From Phoronis australis (lineage: Eukaryota > Phoronida > Phoronidae), in NCBI GenBank assembly GCA_002633005.1, contig NMRA01000692.1, forward strand, positions 36,108-100,107: 64,000 nt of DNA, in the 5' to 3' direction. The translations under genes and the position numbers were made by a program. Below, one piece after another: positions 34,137 to 45,451 of the stretch (position 1 is the stretch's first letter; every line of letters starts with the position of its first letter). The notes beneath the pieces were generated by a model. It ran no database searches and was not told the origin of the DNA. It was given only the letters and a program-made list of their open reading frames with translations.

Positions 34137-37100
34137 GTAAGTGTAGAAAAACGATTTCTAGAACTGTTCTTGCAAGTCGTGTACATTGCTGTACCCTACA
34201 CATAACGCAGTACAATAATTGTCTGCATTGTAAACCTATTGCTATCTTTACCACAATCTCACCAGGTAAATTAACATGTTAGCTATCTTGAGACTATCCT
34301 GATGTGAAATTCAGAGTTTTATTAAACTCAATTTTCTGTTAAAATCATCTCCTGCACCCGAGTGGAGACTCCGCAGGAAAACTTTAGAACTTTTTGACTT
34401 GTGAGCGGGATCAATTTTTCAACAGATTTTGCATTGTAGAAATCCCAACAAAGATCTGATGTATTCGATATTTCAGTCACGCACAACCGAAAAATTCACA
34501 GGCGCAATTTTCGTTGGCACAGTTTCTTGTTGATAGCGCGAGTGTCACTAGGTTAAAAAATGTATGAACAAATAAACTATACGCATAGGCACGTAAACAA
34601 TAAGTATTGAGTCATGTTTCGAATGGTCGGAATACCAGACCACTTTTCAGCCAAATTTCTACATGTGAAAACGACACCTGATTGGCGACGCACCATAAGG
34701 AGGTGGAGGGGGGGCTTATTTCATGGCCTGTCCAGAATTATGTTCGAACGGTCGGTCTATAAGCGGAGCTAACAACAGAAATAAGCGTATTTAAAAACTG
34801 CTGAAAGTCATCGGCCGTGACAAAAACAAAACAGCTGAATGTCTTAGCTCTGGTCAAAGTTAATATATTTAAGAAGTATTCCAATAAAGGTAATCCAAAA
34901 ATACGTTTTTCTGTCCCCAAATCGTGCGTGACCTTTTAAATCAAAATAGTAAAAAGTTGTTTTGACAACAATAGGAAGCTGAACTATCAAAATAGTTTAG
35001 CTTCCTATTGAAACAATCATCGAACTCTTTTCGGCCAACAGTGTTATCATGCCACATAGATGGATTGGGGGAGGTGAGGCCATCACTACCAACATACACC
35101 AATTAACAAAAGATTGCCGGCATGCTGTTTTTAGGGCTCACTGACGCGCGCGTTTTTCTTTCGAAAATTGTGGTTGCCCCGAAGTAAAAGTGTCAATCCC
35201 AAAAAATGAACCGGAATAATGAATTTTGAAGATCGTGCTGCACGAGACATTAAGCTATCTCGTCTAAAAAGGGACGTAGGACCTACAACATTCCATTTGA
35301 AGTTGAATTTAAAGAATTGTGAACATCGGTTCCAATAAAATTGAAATAATATTCAAAGTGAACATGAAATCAACTTTTTTGTAGCCAAAGATAGGATGTG
35401 AAACTGGTCCTTCAGAAATTAGGAGAGCCGGACTGGTGAAACGCTTGTCGGATCTGGGTAAGTAGATACATGGGCGGTGCACCATAGAGAGCTGGGGGGC
35501 TATAGCACTTTTTCAGTGTTCCGGCGCCCATGGTCTATGGGTGTTGTACCACAGGGGGCTGATAGCTAGATAAACTTTATTTAAACTTAATGGCACATTG
35601 AGCCAAAACCTTCTGTCACACAATTATAGATAGTAGGTAAGTAGTAGGTCCTACGGGTTGCTGTACCTATGGTCCTTTTATGGACACCAGAGTTTGAAAC
35701 TACTGAGATTGGCTGGAGCAAGTCCATATAGAATTTTCTACATGAGAAGTGCCTGTTGGTAACTGGCGAATTAGGTAGTCTTTAAACCTATCAGATGATG
35801 GTGATAGCAAATCACAATCAAGGATCACCCTTTCAGCTCTCTTTTGTAAGTTAACAATTCTATCAATATTACCCTGAGAAGTATTACCTCATACTGAACA
35901 GCAATAAGTTAAGATAGGATTGATGTAACAATTACAAAAAGTCAATGAGGATGACGTGTCTAGGAAAGTCGAAGTCTTCTCAACTGAAAAATTTGATATC
36001 ACAGATGTCTACAAGCATGTGAGATTTAACAGTTCCAGGAGAGACAGTCGTCAATCTCTTCTCCCAGGAGTTTTTCATGACCACCGGTTTTAATATTAAA
36101 ACCGTCTTTACAAATGTTTATACAGTCATTAGTCCTGGAGTTCTTTTCTCTGGTTTTTGCAGTGTTAGGCATCCTATTGTCAATAAACCATTTTGAAGTA
36201 AGAATAGCATCACTGTTAAGTTTGGTGTTTAACTCGTGAACTGATTTAGTGTATAATGAAGCGGCAGTATCATCAGCAAACATGTACATTGAGCAATGTT
36301 GAGTGGCCAGAGGTAAATCAAAAATATATATAATAAAAACATAAGCGGACCCAGAATAGACCCTGGTGCACACCAACCTTAAGTGGCAATTATTGGCTTA
36401 GAGTTTTACCAAAACTGGCTGACTGAGCTCTATCAGACAAATAGCAGCAGAAAAATCTAAGAGATTTATCAAAGCATGCATAAAGTTTATAAGTTTGGTT
36501 AGAAGAGTCTCGTGTCTTACAATGTCGAATGCTTTACGAAAATCAAGATATAAGACCCGAGTAAAATTGTCACTGTCCAGCTGGTGGTACCAGTTGTTAG
36601 ATATTGAAATCAGAGCTGTCTGGCACCAATGATGGGCTCTGAATACAGACTGGGAGTCTATACCTTAATTATGGTCTGTTAAAAAGTTTTAAAATGATTG
36701 TGTACGCGCCTCTCTATACATTTAGAGAGTGTAGGAAAAATCGAAATGGGTCCTCTTTATCTCCCTTCTTAAAGAGAGGATTAACTCTAGAGCGCTTCTA
36801 AATACACGGGAAAGGAAAGGATTTAATGCTAAGATTGAGAATTTTTTCAGACAAAAGTGAGAGGACATCGGCACCAAATTTTAAAAAATTAGCGCTAATG
36901 TCATCCAGTCCCAATGACCTACATAGCATTGTTTTTCGAAAACCAGATGCAGTGTATTAGATTCATAGAAATTGTAACTATGATTGTGAATAATTAATTG
37001 GTCCATTCGTCATATGCACCTTAAGGCGTAACTGTTGAGTAAATTGTTGATTTTTTATTTCAGGTGTTAATGTAAAAGACACGGGTGACGTGGCATGTCC

Positions 37101-40100
37101 TGATTTAGCTGGGGACTGTACCTACGGTGTAGTGAAAAAGCCACGATCTGTTGGAGTATCCAACAAAAATGTGAGGTCAAAAGATGTTATGATACATTTC
37201 ATCAGACAATGGAAGCTAAAGTGTTTTAAAAAATGTCGATTTCTACCTATGGTCTGACTTCATTCGATGCGATAACAGAAATTAGTTTTTAAACTAAGTA
37301 TTTGTCATCGCTTTTAGAAATAAATACCAACAAAGTGGAGAGCTGATGAATCAAAACTTATTCATCTATGCACTATTGTAAACACTTAGTCTGCCGCAAA
37401 GCTTCACATAACAACGACGGCAGGATAACTTGCGATTCGTCAATCATAATGCTGAGAACAGGTGCTTACTAAAAATTATGACGTAAGACACGATGAAGCG
37501 GAATTTCAAAGGAAAACTCATATGTTTTCCAATAGAAACCCCTTAACACAGTGTTAAAGTTTTCCAATTCGTGAAATGCTGGAAGCAAAGTATTTTTGAA
37601 GGTTAGCTTACCAAAAGATTTAAGTAAAAGATTTATATAAATTAAATAGCTTCAGTGAAGACATACCAAAAGATCACATTCTACCATTATTGATGAACAT
37701 TTTTAAAGGCGAAGGCAACCTTTTTCCATGTCATTTTGAGCTAAAACAAGGTTGGTTGGTTATCCTAGACATATTTTCCACTTAATTACAGCTTTTCGTA
37801 ATTTTATTAATTACTCGACCGCTACTGCGGAAGTGACGTTTTAGGAGGCAAGCNNNNNNNNNNNNNNNNNNNNNNNNNNNNNNNNNNNNNNNNNNNNNNN
37901 NNNNNNNNNNNNNNNNNNNNNNNNNNNNNNNNNNNNNNNNNNNNNNNNNNNNNNNNNNNNNNNNNNNNNNNNNNNNNNNNNNNNNNNNNNNNNNNNNNNN
38001 NNNNNNNNNNNNNNNNNNNNNNNNNNNNNNNNNNNNNNNNNNNNNNNNNNNNNNNNNNNNNNNNNNNNNNNNNNNNNNNNNNNNNNNNNNNNNNNNNNNN
38101 NNNNNNNNNNNNNNNNNNNNNNNNNNNNNNNNNNNNNNNNNNNNNNNNNNNNNNNNNNNNNNNNNNNNNNNNNNNNNNNNNNNNNNNNNNNNNNNNNNNN
38201 NNNNNNNNNNNNNNNNNNNNNNNNNNNNNNNNNNNNNNNNNNNNNNNNNNNNNNNNNNNNNNNNNNNNNNNNNNNNNNNNNNNNNNNNNNNNNNNNNNNN
38301 NNNNNNNNNNNNNNNNNNNNNNNNNNNNNNNNGGTACGCAGCAACAGTGTGGCATGTTGACTGACTAGTAAATGAAAGCAAACGACGACGGAACTTAACA
38401 CAACCGAGGTAGAACAATGACTGACTCGGCAGCTCTCACAGTCAGACTATATGAAAAGAAATTGGCGCGAAATGCTTGCCTCCTAAAACGTCACTTCCGC
38501 AGTAGCGGACGAGTAATTAATAAAATTACGAAAACCTGTAATTAAGTGGAAAATATGTCCAGGATAACCAACCAACCTTATTTTAGCTCAAAATGACATG
38601 GAAAAAGGTTGCCTTCGCCTTTAAATTCAAAGCGCGACATGGTTCAAGCTGGTCCCAAGGGACATAAAATCACACTTACTTCTAGGTTTCAAAAAAAGTA
38701 TACGAAGCAAGTTCCTCGGGACAAATGCCCCTCATTCTTGGAGGTGACCACTCCCTCGCCATTGGCAGTATTCGCGGACATTTGAAAGCGAAACCAGACG
38801 CATGCGTTGTATGGGTTGATGCGCACGCCGATGTCAATACACCTCTTACGTCATCCAGCGGGAACATTCATGGGATGCCCTTGTCTTTCCTGCTTCATGA
38901 ATTGAAAGACTTCGTTCCAAGACTTCCTGGATTTGAATGGCTGGACACAGTGTAAGTAGAAATACTGATATCTGATTAACCGTGTTCCTCGCCACGTTGA
39001 GGACACAGTGTGAGTAGAGATTCTATTGTCTCCGGAGACAGTGAACACCTCTTCGACCGGCCTTCGAGACGGCGAAGCTCCTGTAATCGCTTCATACGCC
39101 GAAGGCTTTTCGGGGGAATTATGCCTCACAGTAATTAAAACATCAAGGTCATGTTGTTACAAGTACCTGCTGAGCATAGACGATACCATAGGAGACCGTC
39201 GATGTCACTAATTCATTCCAACTCACACAAATACTCCCGTAATCAAACTTTTTCTTCGAGCAGTCCTTCCTTCAGGTGCCCAAATCGGCAACTGGCCAAT
39301 TTAACACTGCACGTGCCAGGAGATATGATTCCGTGCATGTGCATAGAGCAACATGTGGGGGACAGTGATTCCGTGTTCATTAGCAACATATAGGGGACAA
39401 TGATTCCGTGTTCATTTGCAACATGTATAGGGGAACCTGGGGACAGTGATTCTGAGTGAGGTACCCATAATAGATCTCGTCTCAGTATGTACATTGACAT
39501 TTTTCTTTGCCCCACGTTTTAAAACATACCAAAATATCACGGCGGATGAAATTTTACTTCAAACTTGTCTCCACTGATTTGCATGACATCTCTTTTCAGT
39601 TTAAGCACCAACAGCTTGGCTTACATTGGTCTTCGGGATGTGGACCCAGGCGAGGCCTACATTATGGAAAAGTTTGAGATTCCTAATTTCTCAATGCACG
39701 AAGTGGACAAATTCGGGATCCATTATTGCGTCAGAAGATCTCTGGAGCTAATAAATCCAAGGTACATGTGCAGAAGTGATTCTTTCTCCCTGTATTCAGT
39801 GATCACATATTGTCCGATCGGATGTCTGTTCCGACGTCTGAAAAATCACGTGTGAACTTTCGTCGTACGTCTAACCGGTTTTCTTATCGTCTGCCCCCAA
39901 ATCAGACGACAGATCTGCCTTCTGACCATGAGAATCCTAGATTGTTAATGACGTTATCTGTGTTTAGGCTCTGTTCGCACTCGGTGATCACACGCGATTG
40001 GTCTAATAATTAATGCTATGTTCATTATTGGCAATTAAAGATCCCAGGCAGGACACCTTTGTGAAAGCTCATTTTACTTTCATTGTCGTCGAGCAATTTA

Positions 40101-43100
40101 TGTGTAGTTCTAAATCGTATTTCAATTTCCATCATCTCAACTGGCAAAACTGTGACATTTCCTACACAGACTGAGAAACGGGTGCCACGTAACCAAATTG
40201 CATGTAAACCTTCTTTCCTCGTTTTCACTGGTTTAGAATGCAATGGGTTTCATGGCATAGTTGAGCTCTTGCTCTGAAATGTCAACTTCGATCTCGCGCT
40301 GGTGTGCGGTTGCGCCACCCATGCATGGAGTTTGTTTGCTTTCGTTTGTTCCTGGTGTTGGTTCTTGCTATGCAATTAAGTACCATTAAAACTTTTCGAA
40401 ACTCCTTCGTTTTCCAACTGAATTACATAAGAGTCGTTTGATTAGAAAGCGCTTTATCAGTTGTTGATGATGTACGATTATACGAGAAGCAAAAGATAAA
40501 TATTTATAATTAGCATTTCCGATATTTGAAAAAATCAAACAATAATTTTGAATTCTAAAAACATATAGAAGTTTAGAAAAACTTAAAAACATAGGAGCAA
40601 AGTCCGATACATCGCTTTCTCGTTACATCCGGGTTCTCATTCACTCCCTTGCACACATTCACAAGTAAGAACGAGCTTAGAGGAATAGGAGACACCTTTG
40701 TGCCGGATGCTCGAATGTCAGCCAGTGAAGCCAGGATTTGAAGCCAGGTCTCCCAAGTAAGAGTCCGGAGCTCTAACCACGGAGCCACACTGTCACCTCA
40801 ATAACTAAACTTAAGTCTTCAGAAAGTAATAATTATCCTGATACATGTAGTGTGTGTTACCGCAAAGAGGCATTGGAAAATATTTTACGATTGTTGCGTT
40901 GCTAAAGAAAATGAACTCCGGAAAATAATAATATTCATAACAAATAGACAAATGAATGTTATTTTGAGCACCTGTTTCTACGCAATTACCGGTAATTTTT
41001 CAAAAGTTACAGGAATAAACCTGTTGGTCGGGTCCAAACTTTACATTTATAATTGCAGAACCGTATATCAAATGCCACTTTGATTTTAACATCCAAAAAT
41101 GTCTTGTTGAAAAACATGTGGCTTGATAGGTTGTCAAAAGTAGTTCTATAAGGCTGGAGCTGAAACGATTATCTTGTAGCACAAGAGATCAGACTGTTCC
41201 CGGCATCCTGCAAGGGTCAAAGGTCGCTGCCTGAACGACCAGTGTAATTGTTGGGTTTGTTGCCCTTTGCGATAAATCGCTGGTTCTCAGGAGCCGTATC
41301 TCAAGAGTCTCGCTTGATGAACAAAAGTGACAAAATGAAAATGAAGCAGTGAAATTAGGCTTTATTTGCAGCAGTCGATAAAATCTCAGTCGAGCAGACA
41401 GTGGAAACTCGCGCCAACTAGCCTCGGGGTCGCAAGCTATCATAACAGAATACAGAGGTCACGCCCCGGAGTTGGTATTTTAGGGCTAGAGTATTATGAT
41501 ACATCTAACTGAGAATTTTGACGAACTGAAGCCTGGTATATATGTCCATTGTTCGCCACCTATACTAATAACGCTCATACCCGGTGTTCAACTATTTGTT
41601 GGTGTATACCAGCATCAGAAAATCAGGTTTTAAAATCTAATGTCAATTTTAAAAGTTTATTACACCGAGCAAATGCAAATGATGGATGCTGAAAAAGCGT
41701 GAACTATTTTCCTATGTAGGATGGATCGACCAATTCACCTAAGTTTCGACATTGACGCTTTGTCACCTTCTGAAGCACCCTGTACTGGCACGACATCTGT
41801 CGGAGGCCTCACTCTAAGGGAGGGTATAGTGATTTGTGAGGAACTGGCATCAACAGGTACACTTGAATAAAACTTGTTATTTATTTATTAAACTATTGAG
41901 GACCATGCTATATATTAGCACATGCTAAGCATGTTTTGTATATTTATAATTTATCCTCATTAAATATAACAATAACAACTTGGTCTACGTTCACAGAGTA
42001 TGGTAAGCATCTTGCGAGTTTGGCGTGATTACAGAGGATTAACGCCACTCTTATTTAAAACCAAAGAGTTGCAACAAAGGACAAATTACGCAGAAGTCCT
42101 GTTGATTTTTTACCTTAAACTTACCTATTAGGCTTCACCATCCCGTAATTCGAATCCATCTCTATTCCTATGTTTGCTACCCACGACAGCTTCCGATATC
42201 TATGGCTGAATCAGTTGCTCTCCAATGTGTTTTATTAGGAAGCCTCTATTTGTTCGTTCTTCAGTACCAGCAGCAAGTTTACTCGGTACTTTAAGTTTGT
42301 GTTCGCACATTGGACAACATAAGCGCGTACACGATTGAGGCAGATGTGCTTTGTAGCTAGATGTATAATTGCTCCAGTGATTCGCATATAGGTAGGTGGT
42401 CACTGGATGTGCGCAGTTTTGACTTATAGGCGAAGACGGCTATCTCTTCCATTTGCCCATGTCTCAAATTGTATTTTACGTATCCTAGTTGTTAGTTATT
42501 AAAATTATTAACACGCCAGTGTCCGTAAGGGATAAGTCAAGCTTCACTCACGTGCCCTTTTCCCCTTGATTTACCAGACACAATCTTGTCTCTGGTTTTG
42601 CATGTATAGCGCATGCCTTGTGCTCTCAAATTTGAATACCAGCGTACCTTCAAGCCAGGCGCACTTGGTCTTAATACAGATATAAATGGTAGTGCTGCTT
42701 GCAATATTCTCTCGTTACGTTATCGTTTCAAATAATTGGCGTAGAGTGACTTCTCGGTCCATGACCGTTATTTAAAATTCATTAAGGAACTCAGCGGCGA
42801 CACTTAAAATCGCACTCGACATCCTGTGAAAGCAGCACATTTACCTTGTGGTAAAAAATGAAAAAGAAAAGTTAAATCGCGTGAACAAGCGAATTCTGCT
42901 GCCCTAACTACCATCTCATTCCAACTCATCTTCGTTTCAATGATAATATAAAAGCATACTAAACTACAAAGTAAAATTCATTAACAACTACTCGATCACT
43001 CACATCGTTGAAACCTAGGACCAATATCTTATATATTACTCCCAGGTTGAAACATTACAACGCTCCGTCACTCTCGTCTACCCTGTAAACTTGAGAACAA

Positions 43101-43925
43101 GCTCTTTGCAAAGCCTGTTAAATCGGCAAGCGTGACCGAAAGGGTTTGCAGGCGCTAATGCGACTAGTGACTGTGATACTGGCGACCGAAAACAAACATG
43201 GGATGCACTTTTTTGTGACACAATGAGGTTTACCTAAAATAATATGTATTAGTATCTCAGAGGAGAAAGAAGTTGTGCGACAGAGAGTGTTGCTTCCAGG
43301 TTTTCACGAACTCTCCAAAACAGCTAGATTTATTATGATTTTAATCCTTCTAACTAGTCTTTCCTTAGGTTTTCGAAATTTTTAGATTGCGGTAATTTGT
43401 TTTTGTGTGTACATCTGCACAAATTTAAACTGCTTACACTATCTGTGTGTAGTGCTACATATCTTTATCTTTTTTATTCTTTATATTTAATTGGGTTGAT
43501 TAATCTTTAGTTTTTGTTTTAGCTAATTTAAGTCACTGTTGTTTTGTAAAGTATCACTTATAGCTTTTAGTTGAGTAAACTGTTTAAATACAATAATAAT
43601 GATGGTGATGACGGTGGTGGTGATGATGAAGAGGATGACGATAATGATGATTATGATGATGTGGTGGTGATGATGAGTGTTGTGATGGTAATGACGATAA
43701 TTATAATGGCTAGTCTTTACACCCATGTGTGCACCTTTTACAGGAATGCTTTCGGCTGTGGACTTGGTGGAAGTGAACACAGTTTTGGGCAATTCGCAGG
43801 AGGACCGCGATCAAACTCTGAATGCAGCATTACAACTCATCCAGGCTTGTTTTGGAAGCCATCGAGCCGGAAATTATGACGAGTCCTATGTTTTGCCACA
43901 AGCCTCTTGCCCACACATTGTGTAG
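34038..43925 (+). CDS. Arginase (complete, 341 aa)
   Basis: Arginase hydrolyses L-arginine to L-ornithine and urea at a binuclear manganese site. Seven exons join in matching phases into 1026 bases: 34038-34136, 35385-35457, 37064-37170, 38686-38951, 39600-39761, 41720-41856, 43744-43925. Landmarks are [33 protein letters not shown] (His115), [11 protein letters not shown] (Asp138, His140, Asp142), SGNIHG (His155), [20 protein letters not shown] (Asp246, Asp248) and DLVEVNT (Glu291). All metal and substrate residues known for the family are present, and the length is near the animal norm. There is no clear mitochondrial leader, so a cytosolic form is likely unless a further 5' exon exists. 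ARG1 versus ARG2 identity is not assignable in an invertebrate. The gene is convergent with IFRD. Confidence 0.97.
34137..35384. other. Arginase intron 1, with a perfect-looking hairpin
   Basis: Mostly unrecognised sequence. A 42-base inverted repeat at 34969-35010 (CAATAGGAAGCTGAACTAT with its complement TAGTTTAGCTTCCTATTG) forms a ~19-bp stem with a 3-4 base loop. Confidence 0.7.
35385..35457 (+). CDS. Arginase exon 2
   Basis: Acceptor TTTTTTGTAG, donor CTGG|GTAAGT in phase 1. Encodes [20 protein letters not shown] and LSDL. Confidence 0.93.
35980..36960 (-). mobile_element. LINE reverse transcriptase relic in arginase intron 2
   Basis: The minus strand shows, with frameshifts, [32 protein letters not shown], then [20 protein letters not shown] and [19 protein letters not shown] and FADD are reverse transcriptase blocks of Jockey/CR1-type LINEs. 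Interrupted frames show it is dead. It is antisense to arginase. Confidence 0.85.
37064..37170 (+). CDS. Arginase exon 3
   Basis: Acceptor TTTATTTCAG, donor AAT|GTGAGG in phase 0. Encodes [17 protein letters not shown], then [14 protein letters not shown], matching the family PRSVG block. Confidence 0.93.
37702..38625. mobile_element. TIR element with ~150-bp inverted repeats spanning an assembly gap
   Basis: 37707-37853 and 38474-38620 are almost perfect inverted copies (for example AGGCGAAGGCAACCTTTTTC at the outer ends and GACGTTTTAGGAGGCAAGC at the inner ends). Both outer ends sit at TTTAAA, consistent with a TTAA target. The centre is mostly n (37854-38332), so any transposase is unseen. 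It lies wholly in arginase intron 3. Confidence 0.85.
37854..38332. other. Assembly gap (n run)
   Basis: 479 undetermined bases inside the TIR element. The arginase protein is continuous across it (exon 3 to exon 4 in phase 0, matching family spacing), so no arginase exon need be missing. Confidence 0.95.
38686..38951 (+). CDS. Arginase exon 4 (metal-binding core)
   Basis: Acceptor ACTTCTAG, donor CAGT|GTAAGT in phase 2. Encodes [20 protein letters not shown] and [20 protein letters not shown], four of the six manganese ligands. The exon starts 60 bp after the right end of a TIR element. Confidence 0.97.
38952..39599. other. Arginase intron 4
   Basis: Apart from the short tandem repeat at 39330-39455, nothing was recognised. 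Confidence 0.55.
39330..39455. repeat. Short tandem repeat in arginase intron 4
   Basis: About three copies of GGGGACAGTGATTCCGTGTTCA followed by TTAGCAACAT, diverged in the last copy. Confidence 0.7.
39600..39761 (+). CDS. Arginase exon 5
   Basis: Acceptor CTTTTCAG, donor CAAG|GTACAT in phase 2. Encodes [34 protein letters not shown] and RRSLELINP. Confidence 0.95.
39762..41719. other. Arginase intron 5
   Basis: Holds the SINE head at 40585-40800. No other exon or element was recognised. Confidence 0.55.
40585..40800 (-). mobile_element. tRNA-derived SINE head in arginase intron 5
   Basis: The minus strand starts with a tRNA-like region: A box TGGCTCCGTGGTTAGAG (about 40787-40771) and B box GGCTTCAAATCC (40745-40734), about 30 bases apart as in a Pol III promoter. 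The anticodon and T stems are imperfect, so it is not a working tRNA gene. A non-tRNA body follows to about 40585. Confidence 0.65.
41720..41856 (+). CDS. Arginase exon 6
   Basis: Acceptor CCTATGTAG, donor ACAG|GTACAC in phase 1. Encodes [20 protein letters not shown] with the last two metal Asp, then [20 protein letters not shown]. Confidence 0.95.
41857..43743. other. Arginase intron 6
   Basis: No exon recognised. A GAT/GGT trinucleotide-rich stretch (43598-43700) lies just before the exon 7 acceptor; it creates an acidic or His-rich chance frame that is not a gene. Confidence 0.6.
43598..43700. repeat. GAT/GGT microsatellite
   Basis: Imperfect GATGATGGTGATGACGGTGG-type trinucleotide repeat, 45 bp before arginase exon 7. 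Confidence 0.85.
43744..43925 (+). CDS. Arginase exon 7 (C-terminus)
   Basis: Acceptor CTTTTACAG; encodes [20 protein letters not shown] and [20 protein letters not shown], ending SCPHIV and TAG at 43923-43925. Confidence 0.95.
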
Positions 43926-43952
43926 GACTGAGAATTGAGTAAAATTCAAAAA

Positions 43953-44105
43953 ATAGAGAATCCTACCTCCTCCAGGTTTATGACATGGGCAAAACCTTTT
44001 GGAAATTTTGTCGATATCCCGAGACTTTGTTTTCTCACATGAACCGAAAAAATGATTTTTTGCCGAAAAACTCGAAATTATGCGATGTGATTGGTTAATT
44101 TTCAA
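43953..44105. mobile_element. Partial foldback element copy in the arginase 3' region
   Basis: Shares GGTTTATGACATGGGCAAAAC, TTTTCTCACATGAACC and TTTTTTGCCGAAAAACTCGA with the foldback element at 27236-27967. Begins about 28 bp after the arginase stop codon, so it is probably transcribed in the 3' UTR. Confidence 0.75.
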
Positions 44106-45367
44106 GATTTAATTTGGAAATGAATTGCGAGGGTCAGGTTAGTGCCTATAGTTCAGAGGGCGTTTGGAACAGTAGCTGGAATATTACACCCAACTTTTTC
44201 TGCCACTGGCAACCGCCCAGACATACAAACCAGGGAAAAGAGAAACATATTTCCAAAATAATGGTCACATTTGTTGTATTTCAACCTTTGGTAAAATTAA
44301 CAGCAATAAAACAGATCGCCATGTTAATTTCCCTGCTAACATAACTCCTGCTAACAAAGCCATTTAAGTTTCATACAATGTAACTCAATGCCAAACCAAC
44401 ACACCACACAAAATCACTCGCAAAACATGTTGTATCTAGAAATTATTTAGAAAGCATTTCCACCTGAAATCTTATAAATTATATCCGACATTGGCCATTG
44501 TTCAAATCAGTTACAAGTAACATTAACTGAGTTTACATTGTTACATAACAAATTAAGTTGTCCAATTTGTACAAAAACAAATGCCAAAATTGGTCATTTC
44601 CATCACAAGACTGAAAACTCTGCTAAAAAAATCATTGATGATGAGCAAACAGAATACACCATGCTATCAATGAGGGAAAAATTTCTACTCGTTTGTTGGA
44701 AAATGTTGACAAACAATTCATTCTTTCACATTTATAACAAGTTCAAGTTACAGACAAAATAGTTTGCTCTCCATGAAAGTGTGACAAAACCAACTGAAAA
44801 CTAACTAGTACATTGTGTTCTGATCACACTGTACATTCAAAATATAGGTGGCAACTGACAGAACTGTAACAGCTATTGGTAAGAGAAATCAATATTTTAC
44901 AAACTCGTGTAAACAAAACCATAAAGTGTTAACCAAATAAGCGAACAATCCCTGAATGGTGTATTTACCGGTATAATTAGATTTACAGGCGAAAGACATC
45001 AAGTGTTCTTACCCTTCTATTACCGAACAAAATATCAGAATTCATCTCTTTTAACTGAATAAAAAAGATTGCAAAACAATAACTTTCAAATCACTAAAAT
45101 CATTCACAGACTAAAATTCAACAAATATCATTTACAATAATTTAATTCAATTTCTGAAACTAAAAATTGCATTACACCAAAAATGAACATTTTACTGTAC
45201 CAGGTGTCAGTGTCGCGTGGTGGACACAAAGCAACTCCAAAAATGTTGAAACACATTTCACTTTTAAGTGACCACAGGTATTTATAAATAAATTAGGTGT
45301 CGGGTTCCATTCGACACCAATGTCTGTTGCTGGGACATCAATCAAACTAAGACTTGCAGCAGACTCT
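44106..45367. other. Convergent 3' ends of arginase and IFRD
   Basis: No gene recognised between the two stop codons. A minus-strand ATTAAA (complement at 45141-45146) is a weak candidate signal for the IFRD transcript. Confidence 0.45.
44305..44310 (+). promoter_or_regulatory. Candidate arginase poly(A) signal
   Basis: AATAAA about 380 bp after the arginase stop codon, downstream of the foldback fragment. Confidence 0.35.
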
Positions 45368-45451
45368 TCACTCGTGAAGTGTTGCGTTACGCTTGTCGCG
45401 GGCTTTGCTGCGACACTTTGTTCTTGCTTTGAACGCAGCGGCATAAACATG
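45368..45451 (-). CDS. IFRD exon 12 (C-terminus)
   Basis: Acceptor TTTCTTTCAG; encodes HVYAAAFKARTKCRSKARDK, RNATLHE and TGA at 45368-45370. The basic end matches vertebrate AAFKARTKARSKCRDKR. Confidence 0.95.
   Translation of the reverse strand, partial: HVYAAAFKARTKCRSKARDKRNATLHE

Noticed and set aside
37854-38332. A missing arginase exon inside the gap
   Set aside because: Exons 3 and 4 join in phase 0 with the spacing expected from the family between PRSVG and LGGDHS, so no residues are missing.
37782-38417. Long minus-strand frames across 37782-38417 and both-strand frames across 59495-60102
   Set aside because: They consist mainly of n bases and have no real coding support.
40720-40800. 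Functional tRNA gene
   Set aside because: A and B boxes are present but the anticodon and T stems do not pair fully and a SINE body follows.
43571-43879. Acidic plus-strand frame rich in Asp
   Set aside because: Translation of a GAT/GGT microsatellite running out of frame into arginase exon 7.
45172-45450. Minus-strand frame of 92 codons over the IFRD end
   Set aside because: It is out of frame with the conserved AAFKARTK ending; the IFRD frame stops at 45368.
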